This document shows, piece by piece, positions 49,007-56,941 of a DNA stretch of 64,000 nucleotides. A program made the position numbers and the translations under genes. The first letter of the stretch is position 1, and each line of letters opens with the position of its first letter. The stretch lies in NCBI GenBank assembly GCA_046046245.1, contig JBJOKE010000008.1:129485-193484 (forward strand), given 5' to 3'. Under the pieces are notes generated by a model that saw only the letters and a program-made list of their open reading frames with translations, had not been told where the DNA came from and ran no database searches. The DNA comes from UBA4615 sp046046245. Lineage in GTDB: Bacteria > Pseudomonadota > Gammaproteobacteria > Burkholderiales > Burkholderiaceae_E.

Positions 49007-51526
49007 TCAGAGGCCCGGCCGGCCGAGGAAGAGGTAGACCAGCCGGTTGTTGCCCTCGGCGATGCCGTAGCCGAAGTAGATCGGCCCGATCGCGGTGTGC
49101 GCGCCCAGATAGGCGGTCAGGCTGGAGACCCAGCCCGTCGTGTTCAGTCCGACCGCCGTGTCGCGCATCGTCGCGGACTCCAGCGCGACGCCGGCGTAGA
49201 ACCCGCGGCCGAGCGGATTCGGCAGCGTCATGATCTGGTTCTGGTAGGCGAGGCTCGCGTAGCGCAGCGACGTGCCCAGCGCCTGGTTGATCTGCAGGCC
49301 CGACAGGTTCATGAAGCCGCCCAGGCTGAACAGCTGGTTCAGCGCGGTCCGATCGCTCGCCTCGCCGACGCGGAACGAGGCCGAGAAGGTATGGTCCCCG
49401 ATGCTCCCAACGGCCTTGCCGGACACCAGGGCCCGATGGCCTGTCACGGCCTGCTCGCGGTCGGTTTCGACCACCTCGGTACGGAAGGTGGCCGACAGCA
49501 GATACCCTTCCCGCGGGAAGTCGGTCGCGTCGAGCTGGTCGGCGATCAGCGACGCCTGTCCGCCCCAGTAGCGGTCCGCGAAGGTCGGCAGGAGTGCGGG
49601 CCCCGTCCGCGCGAAGGTGTCGCGGGTGCCGACGAAGGTGCCGAGCCTGAGTTCCCCGATCCGACCGCCGACGCCGAGTTCGACGCCTGCCTGCCGGGTG
49701 CGGACGCCGTACTCGGCGACCCGGCTGTTGCCCCGGAAGATCCAGACCGGGACCTCCTCGGCGAGCAGCTGCGGGACGGCGAAGAAGCGTGCGTCGCCGC
49801 GGTTGAAGGGCTGGTAGTACTCGGCGATCAGCCGCGAGGTGCTGCCGAACTGCAGCTCGGACTTGAACTCGCCGCCCCAGTCGCCGATCCGCGGACGACG
49901 GAATCCGAGCATCACGTTGAACACGCCGTTCGCGTTCGAATCGGCTGCCGCCCCCAGTCCGAAACGCAGGTAGTTGGGGCCCCAACCACGCTCCACGACG
50001 TCGAGCTCGAGCACCTGCCCGGCGCCCTCCGGGCGCAGCGCGTAGCCGATCCGGTCGAAGTCGCCCGACGAGTTCCAGGTGTTGATCGCCTGCTCGAGGG
50101 CGGTTCGATCGAGGCTGCCGGGACGCTCGGGCCGCAGACCCGCCTGCGACAGCAGCGCGCGCCCGGTGCCCGCCTCGACGCCGACCACGCGGACACCGGC
50201 GTACCGGTCGTCGCGGACGACGCGCGCCGAACGTTCCCGCTGCCACGCGGCGAACCCGTCCTCGGGCAGGGACAGCCGCGACAGCGCACCGCGCCCGGCG
50301 AGCGTGGCGGCCTCGCCCGCCGGAATCCCGTCGACGCCACGACCGAAGGCCGCCGAGCCCAGGTTGCCGAGATCGGGCTGGATCAGCACGTCGACCCCGG
50401 CACGGACCTGTGCCCGCGAGTCGCGCATGTTGCGCTCCATCAGGATCCCGACCATCTGCGACGCCACCCCGAAGGCGTTGCCGAGCTCGTCGCGCTTGAG
50501 CAGCGGCCCGCCGATGTCGACGGCGATGACGACGTCGGCGCACAGGTCGCGCACCACGTCCACCGGCATGTTCCGGGTGAGCCCGCCGTCGACCAGCAGC
50601 CGCCCGCCCGCCTGGACCGGCGAGAACGCGGACGGCACGGCCATGCTCGCGCGCACCGCGGTCACGAGGCTGCCCCGGTCCTGGACGACCATCTCGCCGA
50701 GCTCGAGGTCCGTGGCGATCGCACGGAAGGGGATCGGCAGCCGATCGAACGACTCCAGGACTGCGCTCGCGCCGAGCATGCGGTGCAGGAACAGCTCGAT
50801 CTTCTGCCCCGAGATCAGCCCGGGCGGCATCAGCACCTGCCCGTCGCGCAACCCGATGGTCACGTCGAGGAGGTACGCCTTCTCCTCGTTCTTGCGGCGG
50901 GCCTGCTGGTCGCGGCGCGGCGGAGCATCGTCGAACATGTCGCGATCCCAGTCGGCCGAGCGCAGCGCGCGCTCGATCTCGTCGGGCGACAGGCCGCTCG
51001 CGTAGGCCGCGCCCACGGCCGAGCCGGCGCTGGTGCCCGCGATGCAGTCGATCGGGATGCGAAGCGCCTCGAGCGCGCGCAGCACCCCGACGTGCGCGAA
51101 CCCGCGGGCGCCGCCCCCGGACAGCGCGAGTCCGACGCGCGGCCGGCCGATCGGCGGCAGGAGCACCCTCGCCGGCGCCGACACCGTACCGGGCGCGGCC
51201 GAGGTGGCCGCGCGGTCCGCGGGCAGTGGCGCGGAGGTGGGCATGCCGGCGCTGCCGGCCCGCGGCAGCGGCGTGACCGGCGCCGCGCCGCCGGGCTGGC
51301 GACGCGGCACCGACTCCTGTCCGGCCGTCGTCGCCGTGGACGTGGCAGCCGACCGCGTCGGGTCGGCCTCGGCGGCCGCGGGATCCGGCTGGGCCAGGAC
51401 CGGCGTCATGCAGATCGCGAGGAGCGCGAGCGTCGCCGCGATCGAGGGGCGCAGCGGGAACGCTGCGGACTGCCGCGCGCATTGCGCGCGCAGGCCGTGT
51501 CGGGCGGGGCCGGCGGACGTCGTCAT
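49007..51526 (-). CDS. Patatin-like phospholipase with BamA/surface-antigen barrel (PlpD-type)
   Basis: 839 residues. A signal peptide (residues about 28-45) and a Thr/Ser/Pro-rich linker lead to a patatin domain. It carries GGGARG at 137-142 (oxyanion hole), GTSAG with nucleophile Ser166, and LVDGGLTRNMPVDVV holding the catalytic Asp. A POTRA-like region and a 16-stranded-type barrel follow (NRLVYLFLGRPGL end). This is the type Vd autotransporter layout of PlpD and FplA. It would hydrolyse phospholipids at the surface or in the periplasm; it may be retained in the outer membrane. It heads the minus-strand run with DUF4254 and waaC. Confidence 0.9.
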   Translation of the reverse strand: MTTSAGPARHGLRAQCARQSAAFPLRPSIAATLALLAICMTPVLAQPDPAAAEADPTRSAATSTATTAGQESVPRRQPGGAAPVTPLPRAGSAGMPTSAPLPADRAATSAAPGTVSAPARVLLPPIGRPRVGLALSGGGARGFAHVGVLRALEALRIPIDCIAGTSAGSAVGAAYASGLSPDEIERALRSADWDRDMFDDAPPRRDQQARRKNEEKAYLLDVTIGLRDGQVLMPPGLISGQKIELFLHRMLGASAVLESFDRLPIPFRAIATDLELGEMVVQDRGSLVTAVRASMAVPSAFSPVQAGGRLLVDGGLTRNMPVDVVRDLCADVVIAVDIGGPLLKRDELGNAFGVASQMVGILMERNMRDSRAQVRAGVDVLIQPDLGNLGSAAFGRGVDGIPAGEAATLAGRGALSRLSLPEDGFAAWQRERSARVVRDDRYAGVRVVGVEAGTGRALLSQAGLRPERPGSLDRTALEQAINTWNSSGDFDRIGYALRPEGAGQVLELDVVERGWGPNYLRFGLGAAADSNANGVFNVMLGFRRPRIGDWGGEFKSELQFGSTSRLIAEYYQPFNRGDARFFAVPQLLAEEVPVWIFRGNSRVAEYGVRTRQAGVELGVGGRIGELRLGTFVGTRDTFARTGPALLPTFADRYWGGQASLIADQLDATDFPREGYLLSATFRTEVVETDREQAVTGHRALVSGKAVGSIGDHTFSASFRVGEASDRTALNQLFSLGGFMNLSGLQINQALGTSLRYASLAYQNQIMTLPNPLGRGFYAGVALESATMRDTAVGLNTTGWVSSLTAYLGAHTAIGPIYFGYGIAEGNNRLVYLFLGRPGL

Positions 51527-51734
51527 GCGGGTCGTGGAGGCGCCGGGACGGTGCCGGCGATCTCGGCTGCGAGGGAGCCGCCGACCTTACCACGGCCCTT
51601 CTCCATGCCCCGCCCACCGCCTGCGCGCCGCGGGCCAGGTCGAGCCCGGGACGTGCAACGGGATCGCGAAGACGCTCCGGAGATCGCCCTGCCGGCGCCC
51701 CTCGGGCCCGCGAATCGGGCGCGGTCGCGGACGC

Positions 51735-52343
51735 TCAGGGCCGCGGCGACGGCGGTGTCGGCGTGGGCGGCGGCGTCGGCATCGCAGGTGCGGGTGCGGG
51801 TGCGGGTGCGGGTGCGGGCAGGGCCGGGCCCGAAGACGGCAGGCCCGGCACCGGAGCCGGCGGTTCGGCGGACGAGGGCGGAGCCGGAGCCGGAGCGGGA
51901 GCGGGAACCTTCGCAGGGACCGGCGCCGGCACCACCACGCCCGGCGCGAGTTGCACCTCCTCGACCCGGACCGCACCCGTCACGTAGTAGCGGGTCTCGC
52001 CGAAGCACGTCGTGGGCAGCCCGACGCGCTGCTCGTAATGCAGGGACACGCGCTGGCCCATCAGCCGGTTGATCTGTTCGGCCACGGCGTCGTCGGTGAC
52101 CGTGAACTCGAATTTCTCCGGGATCGCACCGGGCATCGACACCAGCGCGATCTCCCCCTCCCAGGTCTTGCAGAGCCAGCCCTTCTTCGAGAATTTCTGC
52201 ACCCAGCCCGCGCGCTCACCGCTCGAGTAGCTCCAGTTCAGGACGACCGCGAAGTACAGCGATCCGACCGCGGCGACGATCAGCACCAGCCACAGCAGGA
52301 GCCGGCCGAACGAGAAGCGGGACGCGGGAGCGGACGAGGGCAT
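51735..52343 (-). CDS. Membrane-anchored Pro/Ala-rich protein of unknown function
   Basis: 202 residues. One N-terminal transmembrane helix (RLLLWLVLIVAAVGSLYFAVVL), a conserved-looking globular part (SYSSGERAGWVQKFSKKGWL), then a 60-residue tail of Ala-Pro repeats. The tail is encoded in part by five exact copies of a 6-bp unit (51787-51816). A TAGGAT hexamer is 29 nt upstream on the minus strand. No recognised domain; the sort of protein often annotated only as hypothetical in Burkholderiales. Probably an inner-membrane protein with a periplasmic Pro-rich arm. Confidence 0.75.
   Translation of the reverse strand: MPSSAPASRFSFGRLLLWLVLIVAAVGSLYFAVVLNWSYSSGERAGWVQKFSKKGWLCKTWEGEIALVSMPGAIPEKFEFTVTDDAVAEQINRLMGQRVSLHYEQRVGLPTTCFGETRYYVTGAVRVEEVQLAPGVVVPAPVPAKVPAPAPAPAPPSSAEPPAPVPGLPSSGPALPAPAPAPAPAPAMPTPPPTPTPPSPRP
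51787..51816. repeat. 6-bp tandem repeat in the Pro-rich gene
   Basis: GGTGCG occurs five times in a row. Being a multiple of three it keeps the frame and codes Ala-Pro units, so copy-number change would only lengthen or shorten the tail. Confidence 0.85.
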
Positions 52344-52391
52344 GGCGGGATGTCGGGATTCCAGGCCTGGCGATCCTAACACCCGCCCCGA

Positions 52392-53165
52392 TCAGAAGAC
52401 CGCCGAGGCGCCGCCGTCGAGGTTGATGCTCGAGCCGGTGACGAAGCTCGCCCGGGCGGACACCAGGAACGCGATGACGTCGGCCACCTCGTCGGCCTCG
52501 CCGACGCGGCCGAGCGGCACACCGCGCCCCATCTCGGCGTAGAGCGCCTCCGCGTCGAGGCCCTGCCGCTGCGCCCGGGCCTCGTGCTGCCCCGCGCGGA
52601 CGAGCCCGATGCACACGGTGTTCACGAGGATGCGGTCCGGCGCGAGCTCGCGCGACAGCGCCTTCGTCATCGCCTGGCCTGCCGCACGAGAGACGGTCGT
52701 CGGCATCGACTTGGCGGCCGGCTGCTTCGCGCCGATGTTGGTCACGTTGACGATGCGGCCCCCGCCGCGCTCGCGCATCGACGGGATCGCGAGTCGGCAC
52801 AGGCGGATCGCCGCGAACAGCTTCAGGTCGAGGTCCGCCTGCCAGGTGGCGTCGGTCACCGATTCGAACGCGCCGACCTGCGAGGTACCGGCATTGTTGA
52901 CGAGGATGTCGAGGCCACCGAAGGCGGAAACGGTCTCGGCGACGAGCCGCTCGCAGTCCTCGGAGCGCGCGACGTCGGCCCTGACGCCGATCGCCTGCGC
53001 TCCGCGCGCGCGCAACGCAGCGACCGTCTCCTCGAGCCGCCGGGCGTCGCGCCCGCAGATGGCCACGCGCACGCCTTCCTCGCACAGCCTGAACGCGGTG
53101 GCGCGTCCGATGCCCTGCGTGCCGCCGGTGACGATGGCCACCTTGCCGGCGAGTCCGAGCTCCAT
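52392..53165 (-). CDS. SDR-family protein lacking the catalytic dyad
   Basis: 257 residues. VTGGTQGIGRA at 12-22 and NNAG at 90-93 are normal. However, where Y-x3-K is expected there is Thr156-x3-Arg160 (TVSR), and the serine position reads VNVTN. The C-terminal VTGSSINLDGG is typical of FabG-like SDRs. A 3-oxoacyl-reductase-like fold without standard chemistry is the safest description. AGGAGGCAGG precedes ATG 53165, which begins 43 nt after the tRNA-Ser gene end, so read-through from the tRNA promoter is possible. Confidence 0.85.
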   Translation of the reverse strand: MELGLAGKVAIVTGGTQGIGRATAFRLCEEGVRVAICGRDARRLEETVAALRARGAQAIGVRADVARSEDCERLVAETVSAFGGLDILVNNAGTSQVGAFESVTDATWQADLDLKLFAAIRLCRLAIPSMRERGGGRIVNVTNIGAKQPAAKSMPTTVSRAAGQAMTKALSRELAPDRILVNTVCIGLVRAGQHEARAQRQGLDAEALYAEMGRGVPLGRVGEADEVADVIAFLVSARASFVTGSSINLDGGASAVF

Positions 53166-53208
53166 GCCTGCCTCCTGTCTTCGATCGGATCGGGGGTCGG
53201 ACGCGGCC

Positions 53209-53298
53209 TGGCGGAGGGAGTGGGATTCGAACCCACGGAAGACGTCAATCTTCGGTAGTTTTCAAGACTACTGCCTTAAACCGCTCGGCCATCCCTCC
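53209..53298 (-). tRNA. tRNA-Ser (anticodon UGA)
   Basis: A 90-nt minus-strand tRNA with an encoded CCA (53209-53211). The acceptor stem GGAGGGA pairs with TCCCTCC. The anticodon stem-loop is GTAGT-CTTGAAA-ACTAC, giving anticodon UGA, which reads UCA and related Ser codons. The TTCGAATC T-loop and a long variable arm confirm Ser. It lies 43 bp upstream of the SDR gene and 43 bp behind the Nudix gene. No integrase or 3'-end duplication was noticed nearby. Confidence 0.95.
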
Positions 53299-53341
53299 GG
53301 CCGGTCGATGATCGCACATCCGACCGGGCGGGGCGCAGCGG

Positions 53342-53917
53342 TCAGGCCGGCGAGAACTCGGGCCAGGGCCAGTCGCCCGCCCGCATCCGATCGAGGTGCA
53401 TCACCGCGATGTGCGTCTTGACGTCGGGCAGGCCGCCCGATCGCAGCAGCGCGACCAGCTCGTCGGGCGTCGCCCACGCGACGTCGATCAGCTCGCCGTG
53501 GTCGGGCGCCGCGTCGGCGCGATGCTCCAGTCCGCGCGCGACGAACACGTCGATCACCTCGTTGGAGAAGCCGATGGCCGGGTGGATCCGCACCAGCGGC
53601 GCCCACTCGCGAGCGACGTGGCCGGTCTCCTCGAGCAGCTCGCGCTTGGCGGTCTGCAGCGGCGTCTCGCCCGGATCGATCTTGCCTGCCGGAATCTCGG
53701 TATAGGCCCGACGCATCGCATAGCGCCACTGCCGCTCGACGAGGACGCGACCGTCGTCGCCGATCGCCAGCACCGCGGCCGCACCGGGATGGACGACCCA
53801 CTCGCGGCCGTGCAGGCTGCCATCCGGCAAGCGTGCGCGGTCGCGTCGCACCTTCAGGAACAGGCCCTGGTAGACCAGTTCCGAATCGACCGTCGTCTCT
53901 TCGAGGTGCGCGCTCAT
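53342..53917 (-). CDS. Nudix hydrolase (ADP-ribose pyrophosphatase-like)
   Basis: A 191-residue enzyme with an intact Nudix box G-x5-E-x7-REUxEExGU at 78-100 (GKIDPGETPLQ then TAKRELLEETG). Mg-binding glutamates are in place. The N-terminal YQGLFLKVRRDRARLPDG and VVHPGAAAVLAIGDDGRVLV regions match ADP-ribose/ADP-sugar pyrophosphatases, cytoplasmic housekeeping enzymes. It lies between nuoN (31 bp downstream) and tRNA-Ser, on the same strand as nuo, so it may be read from the nuo transcript. Confidence 0.88.
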   Translation of the reverse strand: MSAHLEETTVDSELVYQGLFLKVRRDRARLPDGSLHGREWVVHPGAAAVLAIGDDGRVLVERQWRYAMRRAYTEIPAGKIDPGETPLQTAKRELLEETGHVAREWAPLVRIHPAIGFSNEVIDVFVARGLEHRADAAPDHGELIDVAWATPDELVALLRSGGLPDVKTHIAVMHLDRMRAGDWPWPEFSPA

Positions 53918-53948
53918 CGAAGGCGATGCGGCGGGACCCGGGCCCCGG

Positions 53949-55427
53949 TCAGACGCCGAAGGCCTGGCGGACGGCGCCGGCGCACAGCGTCATCAGCGGC
54001 CCGGGCACCAGCCCGAGCAGCAGCACCAGCGCACCGTTGACCGCCATCACCGCCTTCGCGCCGACACGTGGCTCGATGGCGGACGCATCGGCCGGCTCAT
54101 CGAAATAGACGGTCTTGACGATCCGCAGGTAGTAGAACGCACCGATCAGCGACAGCAGCACGGCCGCGATCGCCAGCCACAGCAGCCCCGCCTCGACGAC
54201 CGCCTGCAGCACCGCGAGCTTGGCGTGGAAGCCGACCGTCGGCGGGATGCCGGCGAGCGAGAACATCAGGATCAGCATCACGAAGGCCAGGCCCGGATTG
54301 CGCCGCGAAAGGCCCTTCAGGTCAGCGATCTCCTCGGCCTCATGCCCCTTGCGCGCGACCAGCAGGATCAGGCCGAAGCTGCCCAGCGTGGTGAGCACGT
54401 AGGTCACGACGTAGAACATCGACGCGCTCCAGGCGTCGGTCATGCCGTCGGTGCTGCCGCCCACCACGCCCGAGAGCATGCCGAGCAGCACGAAGCCGAT
54501 CTGCGCGATGGTCGAGTACGCGAGCATCCGCTTGAGGTTCGTCTGCGCGATCGCGACGACGTTGCCGACGATCATCGAGAGCACCGACAGCACCAGCAGC
54601 ATCTGCTGCCAGTCCGCCGCGACCGCCGGCAAGGCCTCCGCCAGGATCCGGAACGCGATCGCGAAGGTGGCGAGCTTCGGCGCCGATGCGATCAGCAGCG
54701 TGGCCACCGTCGGCGTGCCCTGGTAGACGTCGGGCACCCACATGTGGAACGGCACCGCGCCGAACTTGAACGCGAGGCCCGCGACGATGAACACCAGGCC
54801 GAACACCATCACCGTCTGGTTCGCAGGGTTGCGCCCGCTCATCGCACCGGCGATCCGGTCGAGGTCCAGCGTGCCGGTACCGCCGTAGAGCATCGACATG
54901 CCATAGAGCAGGAAGCCCGACGCGAGCGCGCCCAGCACGAAGTACTTGATCGCGGCCTCGGTCGAGACCGCGTGGTCCCGACGCAGCGCCGCCAGCGCGT
55001 AGAGCGACAGCGACATCAGCTCCAGGCCGAGATAGACCACCAGCAGGTTGCCCGCCGAGATCATGATCATCTGGCCGAGCAGCGCGAACAGCGCGAGTGC
55101 GTAGAGCTCGCCGCGGTGCATGCCGCGATCGGACACGTAGCCGCGCGCGTAGATCAGCGTGGTGGCCACCGCGAGGTACGACACGAGCTTGAGCACGTGA
55201 CCCAGGCCGTCGGCGACGTACATGCCGCCGAACGCCATCTGCGCCGGCTGGCCGATCTGCCAGACCGTCGCCGCCGCCGGCAGCAGAAGCAGTGCGATCG
55301 CGAGACGGTCGATCCGCGATTCCTCACCTTCGGCCGGCTTGCCCAGCACGTCGACGAGCAGCACCCCGCAGGCGGCCACCAGCAGCAGGATCTCCGGCAG
55401 CGCGGCGGTCAGGTTGAGCTTGTCCAT
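53949..55427 (-). CDS. nuoN: NADH-quinone oxidoreductase subunit N
   Basis: A 492-residue antiporter-like membrane subunit of complex I (about 14 helices). ELMSLSLYALAALRRDHAVS carries the conserved Glu, KYFVLGALASGFLLYG follows, and KFGAVPFHMWVPDVYQG contains the proton-path Lys. Last gene of the nuo operon on the minus strand; 5 bp after the nuoM stop. It completes the order nuoG-H-I-J-K-L-M-N seen from right to left. Confidence 0.95.
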   Translation of the reverse strand: MDKLNLTAALPEILLLVAACGVLLVDVLGKPAEGEESRIDRLAIALLLLPAAATVWQIGQPAQMAFGGMYVADGLGHVLKLVSYLAVATTLIYARGYVSDRGMHRGELYALALFALLGQMIMISAGNLLVVYLGLELMSLSLYALAALRRDHAVSTEAAIKYFVLGALASGFLLYGMSMLYGGTGTLDLDRIAGAMSGRNPANQTVMVFGLVFIVAGLAFKFGAVPFHMWVPDVYQGTPTVATLLIASAPKLATFAIAFRILAEALPAVAADWQQMLLVLSVLSMIVGNVVAIAQTNLKRMLAYSTIAQIGFVLLGMLSGVVGGSTDGMTDAWSASMFYVVTYVLTTLGSFGLILLVARKGHEAEEIADLKGLSRRNPGLAFVMLILMFSLAGIPPTVGFHAKLAVLQAVVEAGLLWLAIAAVLLSLIGAFYYLRIVKTVYFDEPADASAIEPRVGAKAVMAVNGALVLLLGLVPGPLMTLCAGAVRQAFGV

Positions 55428-55432
55428 CGGGG

Positions 55433-56920
55433 TCACTCGGCGATCTTGGAGACGGAGACGTGCTCGAGCAGCGCCTTGACCGACGCTTCGGAGACGTCCG
55501 TGAACGGCTTCGGGTACAGGCCCATGTAGAGCACCGCCGCAGCGAGCGCCGCGAGCATCCAGAACTCGCGGGCATCGACGTCCTTCAGCTCGCGGACGTG
55601 GTCGTTGGCCACCTCGCCGAAGACCACTCGCTTGTACATCCAGAGCGAGTACGCCGCGCCGAAGATCAGCGTCGTCGCCGCGATCGCGGCGATCCAGAAG
55701 TTGTACTTCACCGCCCCCAGGATGACCATGAACTCGCCGACGAAGCCCGAGGTCGCGGGCAGCCCGCTGTTGGCCATCGCGAACAGCATGAAGAACGCCG
55801 CGAACCTGGGCATCGTGTTCACCACGCCGCCGTAGTCGGCGATGCGGCGGCTGTGCATCCGGTCGTAGAGCACGCCGATGCACAGGAACATCGCTCCCGA
55901 GATGAAGCCGTGCGAGATCATCTGGACGATCGCGCCCTGCACCGCCAGCTGCTCGAACATGAAGAAGCCGAGCGTGACGAAGCCCATGTGCGCGATCGAT
56001 GAATAGGCGACCAGCTTCTTCATGTCGGTCTGCACCAGCGCGACCAGCCCGATGTAGACGACCGCGACGAGCGACAGCGTGATCATGAAGCCCGACAGCG
56101 ACTGGCTCGCGTCCGGCACGATCGGCAGCGACAGCCTCAGGAAGCCGTAGGCGCCCAGCTTCAGCATGATCGCGGCCAGCACCACCGAGCCCCCGGTGGG
56201 CGCCTCGACGTGAGCGTCGGGCAACCAGGTGTGGACCGGCCACATCGGCACCTTGACCGCGAACGCCAGCAGGAACGCGAAGAAGATCGCGAGCTGCTCG
56301 TTCATCGCGAGCGGCAGCTGATGCCACTCGAGGATCGAGAAGGTGCCCGACTTCAGGTAGAGGTAGATGATCGCGACCAGGGTCAGCAGCGAGCCGAGCA
56401 GCGTGTAGAGGAAGAACTTGAAGGCGGCGTAGACGCGGTTCGGGCCGCCCCAGATGCCGATGATCACGTACATCGGGATCAGGGTCGCCTCGAAGAACAC
56501 GTAGAACAGCAGGCCGTCGAGCGCCGAGAACACGCCCACCATCAGCCCCGACAGGATCAGGAACGCCGCCATGTAGCCGGCGACCCGCTCCTCGATGACC
56601 TTCCAGCCCGCGATCACGACGAAGATCGTGATGAACGCGGTGAGCAGCACGAACCACAGCGAGATGCCGTCGACGCCGAGGTGGTAGTCGACCCCGAAGC
56701 GGTCGATCCAAGGCATCTTCTCGACGAACTGCATCTCGGCCGAGGCGGCGTCGAAACGCGTGTAGAGCGGGATCGTCGCGACGAAGCCGGCGATCGCGCC
56801 GGACAGCGAGACGGCACGGACGACGCCCGCGTTGCGATCGCTGCCGAAGGCGAGCACGAAGAATCCGGCGAGGATCGGGATCCAGATCGCCGCGCTGAGG
56901 AATCCGACGGAGGTGTTCAT
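55433..56920 (-). CDS. nuoM: NADH-quinone oxidoreductase subunit M
   Basis: A 495-residue antiporter-like subunit with about 14 helices. It has the conserved Glu in YVFFEATLIPMY, and VKVPMWPVHTWLPDAHVEAP with Lys and His residues of the proton path. GWKVIEERVAGYMAAFLILS precedes it. It works with NuoL and NuoN in proton translocation. AGAAGATG-type Shine-Dalgarno precedes ATG 56920; the nuoL stop is 21 bp upstream. Confidence 0.95.
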   Translation of the reverse strand: MNTSVGFLSAAIWIPILAGFFVLAFGSDRNAGVVRAVSLSGAIAGFVATIPLYTRFDAASAEMQFVEKMPWIDRFGVDYHLGVDGISLWFVLLTAFITIFVVIAGWKVIEERVAGYMAAFLILSGLMVGVFSALDGLLFYVFFEATLIPMYVIIGIWGGPNRVYAAFKFFLYTLLGSLLTLVAIIYLYLKSGTFSILEWHQLPLAMNEQLAIFFAFLLAFAVKVPMWPVHTWLPDAHVEAPTGGSVVLAAIMLKLGAYGFLRLSLPIVPDASQSLSGFMITLSLVAVVYIGLVALVQTDMKKLVAYSSIAHMGFVTLGFFMFEQLAVQGAIVQMISHGFISGAMFLCIGVLYDRMHSRRIADYGGVVNTMPRFAAFFMLFAMANSGLPATSGFVGEFMVILGAVKYNFWIAAIAATTLIFGAAYSLWMYKRVVFGEVANDHVRELKDVDAREFWMLAALAAAVLYMGLYPKPFTDVSEASVKALLEHVSVSKIAE

Positions 56921-56941
56921 CTTCTCGTGTCCCCGTGCCCG

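Noticed and set aside
51763..51987. Gly/Ala-repeat open frame on the plus strand
   Set aside because: It is antisense to the Ala-Pro tail of the Pro-rich membrane protein and is produced by the 6-bp repeat.
53209..53298. tRNA-Ser as an attachment site of an integrated element
   Set aside because: No integrase, direct repeat of the tRNA 3' end or foreign base composition was seen on either side.
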